From Apibacter muscae (GTDB taxonomy: Bacteria > Bacteroidota > Bacteroidia > Flavobacteriales > Weeksellaceae): a DNA stretch of 64,000 nucleotides. Both the position numbers and the translations under genes were made by a program. The stretch lies in the NCBI RefSeq assembly GCF_007845635.1, contig NZ_SELG01000029.1:248001-312000 (forward strand), given 5' to 3'. Below, one piece after another: positions 18,724 to 27,001 of this stretch; position 1 is the first letter of the stretch, and every line of letters starts with the position of its first letter. The notes under the pieces are model-generated. The model was given only the letters and a program-made list of their open reading frames with translations, was not told the origin of the DNA and ran no database searches.

Positions 18724-20487
18724 ATGAAAAGAGACCAAGAAAAGTCCATACAATCAAAAGGAGCGATTACTCGTTTATTAAAACTAGGCAGAAAGCATAC
18801 CTTATGGTTCTATTCCACTATACTAACGGCTTTATTTCTTGCATTTATTTCTTCGTATCGACCTGTACTCATTAGTCAAGCTATTGATATAGATATATTA
18901 CAAAATAAAAATTTCTCCGGACTGTACCTTTCATTGCTTTATATATTTATATTGTTAGTTTTAGAAGTAAGTCTTCAATTTTTATTGTCTTACATCTCAA
19001 GCTTTTTGGCACAAAATGTAATATATAATTTAAGAATAAAACTTTATAAAAAATTAATCTACTTTAAAACAGCTTTCTTTGATCAAACTCCTTTGGGTGC
19101 ATTAGTGACTCGTGTAATCTCTGATATTGAAACCATTTCAACCATTTATACGGACGGGATCCTAATGGTTTTAGGAGATATTCTACGGATTGTCTTTGTT
19201 ATTATTATGATGTACAGTATTAATTGGAAATTAGCAACAGTTGCGTTATTCATTTTTCCGATTATGATATTGATTACAAGAATATTCCAAAAAGCGATTA
19301 AGAAAGCTTTCTCACAAGAACGTACCCAAACATCAATTCAGAATAGCTTTTTACAAGAACGCCTCTCAGGAATGATGATAGTTCAGGTCTTCAATCAGAG
19401 AAGTAAAGAGTACAAGAATTTCTTTAAAATCAATCAAGAATTAGAAAAAGCATATTTAAAAACAGTATTTTATTTTTCACTTTTTTTTCCTGTTGTAGAT
19501 ATTATCACTGGGATTGCTATAGGAGTGATGATCTGGTTTTCAGGACACGAAGCCTTATCTCAGCAAGGGATTTCTCCAGGAATAGTCATTGCTTTTACCA
19601 CTTCTTATATCAATATGCTTGTTCGTCCTATGAGACAAATTGCGGACCGATTCAATTCTATACAAAGAGGAATTGTAGGTGCTGAAAGAGTATTTACCAT
19701 ATTAGATTCCAAGGAAGAAATGCCTAATACTGGAACTACAAAGAAAGATCACCTTCAAGGGAGTATTGTTTTTGATCGAGTAAACTTTTCATATACTGAA
19801 GATCAACCTATTTTAAAAAATTTATCTTTTAGTGTTCAACCCGGAGAAAAAATAGCTATTGTTGGAGCTACCGGAGCAGGGAAATCTACAATTATAAATT
19901 TGTTAAGTCGATTCTATGATATTTCTAGCGGACATATATATATTGACGGTATAAACCTACAAGACTATGAACTAAATAATCTTCGTTCACATATTGCAGT
20001 TGTACTACAAGATGTATTCCTTTTTAACCAAACAATATTCCAAAATATAACCTTAGGAAATCCAAAAATTACGTATGAGCAGATACGTGAAGCCGCAAAA
20101 AAAATACAAATTGATGATTTTATTATGAGTCTGCCTAACGGCTATTTCTATGAAGTAAGTGAGAGAGGTTCTTCCATTTCACAAGGTCAAAGACAATTGA
20201 TTTCATTTCTTCGAGCTTATGTATACAACCCTTCTATACTTGTATTGGATGAAGCGACTTCTTCTATAGATTCTAAATCCGAGGGGTTGATACAAGTAGC
20301 TACAGAACAGATCACTCAAAACAGAACTTCAATTATTATTGCACATCGTTTGAGTACGATTCATAACGCTGATAAAATTTTAGTTTTAGACCATGGACAA
20401 ATCAAAGAAATAGGCTCCCATAATGAACTAATGGACAAAGATGGACATTATAGAAAACTTTATGAAGCTCAGTTTTCTAAAAAGTAA
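18724..20487 (+). CDS. ABC transporter, fused membrane and ATPase domains (lipid/multidrug exporter type)
   Basis: Half-size exporter of 587 residues. Six membrane helices span about residues 25-310, and the ATPase domain spans 340-580 with Walker A GATGAGKST, Q-loop VVLQDVFLF, signature SISQGQRQL, Walker B ILVLDEATSSID and the switch His in IIAHRLSTI. It resembles MsbA/LmrA-type exporters that work as dimers in the inner membrane. An in-frame TTG lies 6 bp upstream, but ATG 18724 was chosen because of the promoter position. Substrate unknown. No partner gene is adjacent. Confidence 0.9.
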   Translation: MKRDQEKSIQSKGAITRLLKLGRKHTLWFYSTILTALFLAFISSYRPVLISQAIDIDILQNKNFSGLYLSLLYIFILLVLEVSLQFLLSYISSFLAQNVIYNLRIKLYKKLIYFKTAFFDQTPLGALVTRVISDIETISTIYTDGILMVLGDILRIVFVIIMMYSINWKLATVALFIFPIMILITRIFQKAIKKAFSQERTQTSIQNSFLQERLSGMMIVQVFNQRSKEYKNFFKINQELEKAYLKTVFYFSLFFPVVDIITGIAIGVMIWFSGHEALSQQGISPGIVIAFTTSYINMLVRPMRQIADRFNSIQRGIVGAERVFTILDSKEEMPNTGTTKKDHLQGSIVFDRVNFSYTEDQPILKNLSFSVQPGEKIAIVGATGAGKSTIINLLSRFYDISSGHIYIDGINLQDYELNNLRSHIAVVLQDVFLFNQTIFQNITLGNPKITYEQIREAAKKIQIDDFIMSLPNGYFYEVSERGSSISQGQRQLISFLRAYVYNPSILVLDEATSSIDSKSEGLIQVATEQITQNRTSIIIAHRLSTIHNADKILVLDHGQIKEIGSHNELMDKDGHYRKLYEAQFSKK

Positions 20488-20930
20488 TGTTTAAATGTTA
20501 TTTGAAGTAAGAACTTACCGTTTTCTGTACCATTACTCAATAAAGCCAATAAAACAATGTACAAAGTTATTTCACTTTTTCCTAATAATAAGTATAGGTT
20601 TCAAAAAATTTTTAAGCATTAGAAACACTCATAAAAAATTAAGAAGTATAAATTTTCTTGTATTATTTAAAATTTTAGAACCCTACATTAACCTATCCTA
20701 CACATGTATTATACACAAGAATTTCTTAGCAACATTTAATTTTTTCTTAGAAATTATAATAGTAAGTTTTACTAGGTATTATAACAATAAAAATTTAAAC
20801 TTATCGCTATCAACAATTCTATTGATATCCTTAAAATTTATATAATTATTTTCTTACCCCCCTAAAAATCTAGGGGACTACCGATTATTTTATATATATT
20901 TTTTATATTTGCCTATACAAATACACTGAA
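20488..20930. other. 443-bp intergenic region upstream of glnN with an inverted repeat
   Basis: AT-rich and without a credible gene. A GC-rich inverted repeat CCCCTA-6-TAGGGG lies at 20859-20876, about 28 bp before the glnN -7 box (TATATTTG, 20904-20911). The repeat lacks a T run, so it looks more like an operator or a leader structure than a terminator. Confidence 0.45.
20904..20911 (+). promoter_or_regulatory. -7 promoter box of glnN
   Basis: TATATTTG, followed by CC, matches TAnnTTTG and ends 19 bp before the ATG at 20931. Confidence 0.55.
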
Positions 20931-23123
20931 ATGTCAAAATTAAGATTTTACGCACTAAAAAAACTCCCTTATTTACAACCTAGACGTATTGAAATCCCTA
21001 AAAAGCTTTCTGAATTGTATTGTGAACATGTTTTCTCCGAATCTACAATGAGAGAATATTTAACTAAAGAAGCATATCAAAGCATTTCTGATGCGATGAA
21101 ATATGGGAAAAAAATTACCCGAGAAATTGCCGATCAAGTAGCTGTCGCTATGAAGGATTGGGCTATGTCTAAGGGTGCTACACATTATACACATTGGTTT
21201 CAACCGTTAACGGGAGAAACCGCTGAAAAACACGATTCGTTTTTTAGCCCTATTGGAGAAGGTAGAGCCATTGAACGCTTTAGTGGTTCTTTGTTGATCC
21301 AACAAGAACCAGACGCGTCAAGCTTCCCTAATGGTGGAATTAGAAATACTTTTGAAGCTAGAGGATATACCGCTTGGGATCCTACCTCACCTGCTTTTGT
21401 TATAGATACAACTTTGTGTATTCCTTCCGTCTTTGTTTCGTACACAGGCGAAACACTGGATTATAAAACCCCTTTATTAAGAGCTTTACAAGCCGTTGAT
21501 GAAGCAGCAACAGCCGTTTGCCAATCTTATTTTGATAAAAATGTAACCAAAGTTTCTTCTACTCTGGGTTGGGAGCAAGAATATTTTTTAGTAGATTCTT
21601 CTTTATATCAAACACGTCCAGACTTGGTGCTTACCGGTAGAACTCTCTTGGGACATGCCCCTGCCAAAGGACAGCAACTAGAGGATCATTATTTTGGATC
21701 CATTCCTACCCGAGTTCGTAATTTTATGAAGGAATTGGAAATAGACTGTATAAAATTAGGCATACCCACCACCACTCGACACAACGAGGTGGCTCCTAAT
21801 CAGTTTGAATTGGCTCCTTTGTTTGAAGAAGCTAACCTAGCCGTAGATCATAATTCATTACTTATGGATGTAATGAAAAAAGTAAGCAGAAGACACGGCT
21901 TAAATATTTTATTCCATGAAAAACCTTTTGAAGGGGTGAACGGTAGCGGGAAACATAACAACTGGTCATTGTCTACCGACACCGGAGAAAATTTGCTAAG
22001 TCCGGGTAAAAATCCAAAGAAAAATTTACAATTCCTTACTTTCTTTATCAATACCATTAAAGCGGTACATGATTATGCAGACTTACTAAGAACTTCCATT
22101 GCTACAGCTGGAAACGATCACCGCTTGGGAGCCAACGAAGCACCGCCTGCCATCATCTCCATTTTTATTGGTAGCCAATTAACTGCCGTATTGGACGAAT
22201 TGGAGAAAGTGACACAAGGGAAATTATCTCCGGATGAAAAAACCGATTTAAAGTTAAACATTGTTGGGAAAATTCCAGAACTATTACTGGACAATACTGA
22301 TAGAAACAGAACTTCTCCTTTTGCCTTTACAGGAAATAAGTTCGAATTCCGCGCTGTGGGTTCCCAAGCCAATTGCGGGGAACCTATGACCGTTTTAAAC
22401 ACCATTATGGCTTACCAGCTTATAAAGTTTAAAAAAGAAGTGGATGCCTTGGTTGGAAAAGGGTTAAAAAAAGATGAAGCAATCTTCAATATTTTAAGAG
22501 ATTATATTAAAGCTTCCCGTAACATTTTATTTGAAGGAGATGGATACAGCGACGATTGGGTAAAAGAAGCGGAAAAAAGAGGGTTAAAAAATAAAAAGAC
22601 CACGCCCGAGGCTTTAAAGTTAGAACTTGAAAAAAATTTAATGGAACCTTTTGAAGCTCTTGGCGTTTTAAGTTCTAAAGAAATTGAGGCAAGAAATGAC
22701 ATCAAATTAGAAAAATATTCTAAAATGATTTCTATTGAAGCTAAAGTATTAGGAGATATTGCTAGAAACCATGTGGTCCCTGTGGCTGTTGATTACCAGT
22801 CTAAATTAATTGAAAATGCCAAAGGAATTAAGGAGATCTTTGGAGAAAGTGAGATGAAGAATATGTGCTCGGAACAACTGAATTTAATCAAAGAAATATC
22901 TTTGCATATTACTGAAATTAAAAGTCATGTAGATCAACTTTTCACAGAAAGAGACAAAGCCATTGAAATTGAAAACCCACAGAAACAAGCCGAAGCTTTC
23001 TGCAACCGAGTGAAACCTATTTTTTCTGTAATTCGGGAACATTCCGATGCTTTAGAAATGCTAATTGATAATGAAATGTGGCCTTTGACTAAGTATAGAG
23101 AGTTATTATTTACTATACGATAA
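20931..23123 (+). CDS. glnN: Type III glutamine synthetase
   Basis: Makes glutamine from glutamate, ammonia and ATP. At 730 residues it has the length of the GSIII class found in Bacteroidota, longer than GSI or GSII. Signature segments include THWFQPLTGETAEKHDSF, FEARGYTAWDPTSPAF, GWEQEYFLVD, the NDHRLGANEAPPAI catalytic loop and RNRTSPFAFTGNKFEFRAVGS. Single-gene unit bounded by its own promoter region and a strong hairpin. Confidence 0.96.
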   Translation: MSKLRFYALKKLPYLQPRRIEIPKKLSELYCEHVFSESTMREYLTKEAYQSISDAMKYGKKITREIADQVAVAMKDWAMSKGATHYTHWFQPLTGETAEKHDSFFSPIGEGRAIERFSGSLLIQQEPDASSFPNGGIRNTFEARGYTAWDPTSPAFVIDTTLCIPSVFVSYTGETLDYKTPLLRALQAVDEAATAVCQSYFDKNVTKVSSTLGWEQEYFLVDSSLYQTRPDLVLTGRTLLGHAPAKGQQLEDHYFGSIPTRVRNFMKELEIDCIKLGIPTTTRHNEVAPNQFELAPLFEEANLAVDHNSLLMDVMKKVSRRHGLNILFHEKPFEGVNGSGKHNNWSLSTDTGENLLSPGKNPKKNLQFLTFFINTIKAVHDYADLLRTSIATAGNDHRLGANEAPPAIISIFIGSQLTAVLDELEKVTQGKLSPDEKTDLKLNIVGKIPELLLDNTDRNRTSPFAFTGNKFEFRAVGSQANCGEPMTVLNTIMAYQLIKFKKEVDALVGKGLKKDEAIFNILRDYIKASRNILFEGDGYSDDWVKEAEKRGLKNKKTTPEALKLELEKNLMEPFEALGVLSSKEIEARNDIKLEKYSKMISIEAKVLGDIARNHVVPVAVDYQSKLIENAKGIKEIFGESEMKNMCSEQLNLIKEISLHITEIKSHVDQLFTERDKAIEIENPQKQAEAFCNRVKPIFSVIREHSDALEMLIDNEMWPLTKYRELLFTIR

Positions 23124-23158
23124 ACAACCGTGAGGTTTGCTTATCTACCTAACTACTG

Positions 23159-23186
23159 AAAAAACCCGAAAATTTTCGGGTTTTTT
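23159..23186 (+). terminator. Terminator after glnN
   Basis: A perfect palindrome, AAAAAACCCGAAAA facing TTTTCGGGTTTTTT, followed by more T, 35 bp after the glnN stop. It also marks the left edge of the first accessory island. Confidence 0.85.
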
Positions 23187-23355
23187 TTATATTCTAAAAC
23201 CTTGTAAATCGATTGCTAGGTTAGCTCGCTCAATATCGTTCATATAACCTCAAATTCTGTTTTTCCTTTAGGTATGTAGAAAGCAATATCTAAAACCAAG
23301 TCTTCTTCAGTTTCTTTATTTTCCAGCCTAAGTGCGGAAAGCCCATCTAAATTTT

Positions 23356-24012
23356 TTAAACATACTCTTTTCCATAGGCTGAATATTCAACAAAAGAATC
23401 TTTTGATAAAGGAACGGGCTCAAACCCGGAGGAAAAATCATTGAAAAGCTTTGACATTCTTTCTTTCTTTTCTTCTTCATTCAAATACATAACCGTGGCT
23501 GTATTTTCTTCCTTTTTCCTATATAGTTCTTCAATTTCAGAATATTGTTTCTCTGCTATTCTATTTAAAATTTTTTGATATTCTTGTAGTAGTTTTTCTT
23601 TCAGGTTAAAGTTAACGTCTTTTAGGTTTATTCCATTTTGCCAAGCGTCTATTTTATAGAGAACTTCTGCATAAAATAAACTGGAAACCTGAGTGAAAGG
23701 AATTGCTTTTTGTGCCGGTGGAGTTCTTTGTTCTTCAAATTGTTCTACAAAAACAAAGTCTCCGGAACTCAAATCAAATACTGTTACTTTATATTTAGCA
23801 TATGCCTTTTCATGCAATTCGGTTTTTCCTTGCAGAGGAAATACTTTAACTTCTACCGTACATTCTCCACTTTCTAAAATACCCTGATTTATAGGTATAT
23901 CTATAGAGGTTTGTCCTTCTACATTAAAAGAAAAGATTTCTACATCATTTACACGGATTTGAAAAAAGCATTGAAACGCGCTAAAATCAAGCATATAATA
24001 TAATTTTTTCAT
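23356..24012 (-). CDS. Island protein of the 218/261-aa beta-rich family, frameshifted at its C-terminus
   Basis: Unknown function, 218 residues as read. The first 110 residues are beta-rich and match the 261-residue protein at 28088-28873 (shared pattern INQGILESGE against INHFILESGI). The final part is helical. Right after the stop (23358-23356) the +1 frame continues for about 38 codons to TGA at 23242-23240 with coherent protein ending KTEFEVI, comparable to DSEFEIIR in the relative. One base lost in the run GTTTAAAAAATTT would explain this, so the ancestral gene is probably 23240-24012. No signal peptide. It is the last gene of the minus-strand island. Confidence 0.6.
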   Translation of the reverse strand: MKKLYYMLDFSAFQCFFQIRVNDVEIFSFNVEGQTSIDIPINQGILESGECTVEVKVFPLQGKTELHEKAYAKYKVTVFDLSSGDFVFVEQFEEQRTPPAQKAIPFTQVSSLFYAEVLYKIDAWQNGINLKDVNFNLKEKLLQEYQKILNRIAEKQYSEIEELYRKKEENTATVMYLNEEEKKERMSKLFNDFSSGFEPVPLSKDSFVEYSAYGKEYV

Positions 24013-24033
24013 CTTATTTGTTTTTTATCTTTT

Positions 24034-24150
24034 TCATTTTTTCTCTTTCTTAGGATAAGCCATATTAAAGCTCTCTAAAATGGTAATTTCAAAATTGTAT
24101 ATTGAAAAAGTATAATCTATTAAATAGAAAGGTTGTAATATATTATTCAT
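24034..24150 (-). CDS. 38-residue chimeric mini-ORF (recombination scar B1)
   Basis: The first 22 residues (MNNILQPFYLIDY then TFSIYNFEI) copy the start of the 261-residue protein at 28088-28873. The last 16 (TILESFNMAYPKKEKK) copy the end of the 201-residue lipoprotein at 26387-26992. The ATG overlaps the stop of the upstream lipoprotein gene exactly as at 28873/28870. It is an in-frame fusion left by a deletion or unequal exchange. Whether it is translated into anything useful is doubtful. Confidence 0.55.
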   Translation of the reverse strand: MNNILQPFYLIDYTFSIYNFEITILESFNMAYPKKEKK

Positions 24151-24505
24151 TGTATTTTAAGAGTTTTATACTTAGTCCTTCAAAATTTAAAATCAGGGAA
24201 TCATTTTCAATAGAATATTTTGCTTTATCTTCTTCATTAGAATTAAGTTCTCGGGTATAAATAAACTGTTTATCTATTCTAAATCTCAAATTTATAGTCT
24301 GTTCATTTTTTCCAAAACCAATTTTATAGTTTAGCAGATTATCTTTCTTAAATTCCATTTTTAAACTATCAATAGGTTTTTTTGTATGATAATCAATGAT
24401 ACATCCTTTCCATATTCCAATTATATTAGTATTATTTGAATAACAATTACATGTAATAACTGCTAAAATCAACATAAAAATGATGTAATAAAATATATTT
24501 TTCAT
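24143..24505 (-). CDS. Small lipoprotein-like protein (near copy of 28870-29235)
   Basis: 120 residues. Hydrophobic N-terminus with Cys at about 19 (AVITCNC), then a small beta-rich domain opening NTNIIGIWKGCIIDY and containing FRIDKQFIYTRELNSNEEDK. It is almost identical to the 121-residue protein at 28870-29235, showing a recent segmental duplication. In the other copy it directly follows the effector module at 29254, the position expected for a cognate immunity protein. That role is inferred. Confidence 0.7.
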   Translation of the reverse strand: MKNIFYYIIFMLILAVITCNCYSNNTNIIGIWKGCIIDYHTKKPIDSLKMEFKKDNLLNYKIGFGKNEQTINLRFRIDKQFIYTRELNSNEEDKAKYSIENDSLILNFEGLSIKLLKYNE

Positions 24506-24523
24506 AATTCTTATATTTTAAAT

Positions 24524-24700
24524 CTAGTTAATATATAATTCTTCAAATGGTATTTGATCTGGTTCTACAAATATTGCTTCTTCTTCATAAGTGTATGGTA
24601 TGTCTTTTTAAAAATTCTAAATTTCAAACCTTACAATCATTTTGAGATTGGCAGGAAACCATCAGGAAAATGCAAAATAGTAAACTGAGTATTTTTTCAT
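24524..24700 (-). repeat. Junction scar A1: lipoprotein signal peptide start joined to effector-module tail
   Basis: On the minus strand, an ATG-led lipoprotein signal sequence (LLFCIFLMVSCQSQ, as in 26387-26992) runs for about 20 codons and then switches to about 100 bp matching the 3' end of the module at 29254-30078 (EEEAIFVEPDQIPF, stop at 24526-24524). A near-identical copy is at 25541-25712. Here the poly-A after ATG has six A's, putting the signal peptide out of frame. Confidence 0.7.
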
Positions 24701-24813
24701 TCTTTCTCTTTCTTAGAATAAGCATAATAAAGCTCCCTAGAATAGTAATTTCAAAATTTCATATAGAATAAGTAAAATCTACTAGATAAAAAGTTTGCAA
24801 TATATTATCCCTT
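24701..24813 (-). repeat. Junction scar B2: degraded copy of the 24034-24150 chimera
   Basis: The minus strand reads NILQTFYLVDFTYSI, then TGA, then NFEITILGSF, the same fusion of the 261-residue family start to the 201-residue lipoprotein end as scar B1. The stop and a later frameshift show further decay. It abuts scar A1. Confidence 0.65.
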
Positions 24814-24815
24814 TT

Positions 24816-25523
24816 TTATTTTAAATATTTACCTAATAAGATATCTCTGTCTCCCACATGGTAGCCTAAGATAATCCTATCTTTTATTGCTTTTTTACTT
24901 ATGATAACTAAATTATTACTTACAAATTGAGCAACAGGCATTAAGGTTAATTGATAAATTATCCCATCTTTTACCCAAATAAAATATTGCGGATAATAAA
25001 CAATATCGCTTCCCCAATCTGATTTTCCTTGTTTTACATACTGAGGTATATTTTTTTCTAATAAATTCCAACCTTCTGCTGAAATAGCAGTTGTAGTATT
25101 TTCAATAATTTCTGTAGGGTTACCTAATTTTTCTAATAGATATGTTAATAGCTTAAATGTTTCTTCATGTTGTATATTTACACCCATATATACCACTCTA
25201 TTATCATAAACTGATATTGATACCCCTAAAATTGGATCAATTAATAATTTTTCATAATTAATATTTTTAGCTGCATTATCATCTCCTATAAAACTATAGC
25301 TTATCACTCTTTCCCCATTATCTTCTAACTTTAAAGAGATACTGTCTTTTATATGATTTATTTTCCAATGTCCTTTTTGTTCTTCTTTTTCAAAAAAATT
25401 AAATGTTTCTAAAGAATATCTATCAGCAGATTCATTAAAATCTATTGTAGCTAAATCTAAATTTTGACCTTTGCAACTTATCATTAAACTAATTAGAATC
25501 AAATAAATAATTATTCTTCCCAT
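24816..25523 (-). CDS. Lipoprotein of unknown function (island immunity candidate)
   Basis: 235 residues; signal peptide ends LMISC with Cys at 17 followed by KGQ. The mature part has no recognised motif; a stretch LLTYLLEKLGNPTEII near residue 130 resembles the spacing of DYFLSQMGEPIKKYI in the 222-residue lipoproteins nearby, so a distant relationship is possible. It lies between two junction scars. An exported lipoprotein in an effector island fits a periplasmic immunity role, but no direct evidence shows this. Confidence 0.7.
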   Translation of the reverse strand: MGRIIIYLILISLMISCKGQNLDLATIDFNESADRYSLETFNFFEKEEQKGHWKINHIKDSISLKLEDNGERVISYSFIGDDNAAKNINYEKLLIDPILGVSISVYDNRVVYMGVNIQHEETFKLLTYLLEKLGNPTEIIENTTTAISAEGWNLLEKNIPQYVKQGKSDWGSDIVYYPQYFIWVKDGIIYQLTLMPVAQFVSNNLVIISKKAIKDRIILGYHVGDRDILLGKYLK

Positions 25524-25540
25524 AACTTATTTTTTTATTA

Positions 25541-25712
25541 TATATATAATTCTTCAAATATTATTTGATCTGGTTCTACAAATATTGCTTCTTCTTCATA
25601 AGTGTATGGTATGTCTTTTTAAAAATTCTAAATTTCAAACCTTACAATCATTTTGAGACTGGCAGGAAACCATCAGGAAAATGCAAAATAGTAAACTGAG
25701 TAGCTTTTTCAT
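25541..25712 (-). repeat. Junction scar A2, with an intact 25-residue signal-peptide mini-ORF (25635-25712)
   Basis: Second copy of scar A. Here the reading frame from ATG 25712 is intact and encodes a lipoprotein signal peptide and eight more residues ending in TGA at 25637-25635 (MVSCQSQNDCKV). It then runs into about 95 bp of the effector-module tail (EEEAIF, VEPDQIPF). The last module codons before the junction are scrambled relative to 29254-30078 in both copies in the same way, so the copies share one origin. Confidence 0.7.
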
Positions 25713-25721
25713 TTCTTCTTT

Positions 25722-26390
25722 TTAATTGGGAAATCTGCTTTTTAGTACTTCAATCATTTCAAATCCTTTAGGATTTTCTTCTAAGTATTTTTTTATTGTT
25801 TCAGGATTAGTACCTTTATTAGGCACAAAAATTAAACCTCTCTCTACTATTAGAAATATTGTCTCTACAAATCTGATTTCTTCTTCTGTATTGCCTTTTT
25901 TATTCCGAGTATGGTGCCTATCTATATAAACCAAACGATCATTTTTTGGATCATCCCATAAATATTTAGCATCTAAGTAGCCTTTTTCTTTTTTTTCATT
26001 TATATATTTTTTTATGGGTTCTCCCATTTGGGACAGAAAATAATCGGTAAGCTCCTGTTCTTTTTCTGGATCTTGGATCAAAGCGGAGAAACCTACGTAT
26101 TGATTATTCTTATAGCTATCCACTGCCAAATAAAGTTCATTATCCCGGGTATTATAATAATTATCAAAAGAATAAGTATTCAAGGCTATGCTACCTATCG
26201 TAAAGTGGTCTAACTGTTTAGTGGAATAGCCATAGCGAGGAATATTATAATTGGAATCTTTATGTTGATCTTCCAGTTTATTCAATAGTGTGCTTATATC
26301 AGTTCCAAATTTTAAAGCTTCCAAATCAGTTTGGGATTGGCAGGAAATAAAGAATAGGCTACTAAGTAGTAAAGTAAGTATTTTTTTCAT
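25722..26390 (-). CDS. 222-residue island lipoprotein (copy 2)
   Basis: Signal peptide ends LFFISC with Cys at 17, then QSQTDLEALKFGTDIST. The mature part contains SFDNYYNTRDNELYLAVD and KNNQYVGFSALIQDPEKE. It is closely similar throughout to 27002-27670, diverging mainly in the last 60 residues (here LIFVPNKGTNPETIKKYL). It overlaps the start of the 201-residue gene by 4 bp. Likely a periplasm-facing immunity lipoprotein duplicated and diversified; function unproven. Confidence 0.75.
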   Translation of the reverse strand: MKKILTLLLSSLFFISCQSQTDLEALKFGTDISTLLNKLEDQHKDSNYNIPRYGYSTKQLDHFTIGSIALNTYSFDNYYNTRDNELYLAVDSYKNNQYVGFSALIQDPEKEQELTDYFLSQMGEPIKKYINEKKEKGYLDAKYLWDDPKNDRLVYIDRHHTRNKKGNTEEEIRFVETIFLIVERGLIFVPNKGTNPETIKKYLEENPKGFEMIEVLKSRFPN

Positions 26391-26992
26391 TCTTTCTCTT
26401 TCTTAGGATAAGCCATATTAAAGCTCTCTAAAATGGTAAATACCTTAGGATCTGTTGAATTAACTACCCTTGTTCCTTGTTTCACAACTATAAGATTGGT
26501 AGTTAAAAAAGGATTACCCTTTTTATCAATACTTATATGATCCTGGCTAAACAATATCCATTGGTCTTTAACATACCATACATAGGCTTGTCCGTTATTG
26601 GAAGCTTCATGAACCTCCGGTTCTCCATATTGCTTACGTAAATAATCCAATAATTGATTTCCTTCTTTTTCATTAACTAAAGTTAATCTAAATCCTAAAT
26701 ACCGATTCTTTTTAAAATTATCTACAAAAAGATAGGAACGACTATAATCAAGAAGATGACCCTCAGGTAATTCATATTTAGAAAAGGAAACTTCTCCAAA
26801 TTTATATTGGTCTAAATTCTCGGTTCGGTAACCCAATAAACCATAATTAGGTTCTCTGTCTTCTCTTGTTTCTTTTAAATTTTTCGCAAGGGTAGAAATA
26901 TCCTCTCCCGGGGTTAAACCTTCCAAATCAATCTGGGACTGGCAGGAAACCATCAGGAAAATGCAAAACAGAAAGCTGAGTAGTTTTTTCAT
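26387..26992 (-). CDS. 201-residue island lipoprotein
   Basis: Signal peptide ends FLMVSC (Cys 17), then QSQIDLEGLTPGEDISTL. The mature part follows the same plan as the flanking 222-residue lipoproteins (GYRTENLDQYKFGEVSFSKY against GYSTKQLDHFTIGSIALNTY), so all three are one family. Its first codons and its last 16 codons both appear again as parts of junction scars A and B. Coupled by overlap with the downstream copy. Confidence 0.75.
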   Translation of the reverse strand: MKKLLSFLFCIFLMVSCQSQIDLEGLTPGEDISTLAKNLKETREDREPNYGLLGYRTENLDQYKFGEVSFSKYELPEGHLLDYSRSYLFVDNFKKNRYLGFRLTLVNEKEGNQLLDYLRKQYGEPEVHEASNNGQAYVWYVKDQWILFSQDHISIDKKGNPFLTTNLIVVKQGTRVVNSTDPKVFTILESFNMAYPKKEKE

Positions 26993-27001
26993 TTCTTCTT
27001 T

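Noticed and set aside
20495-20845. Open frame of 116 codons on the plus strand between the ABC exporter and glnN
   Set aside because: Composition is dominated by Phe, Ile, Leu, Lys and Asn as expected from random AT-rich DNA; no domain, no promoter and no ribosome site.
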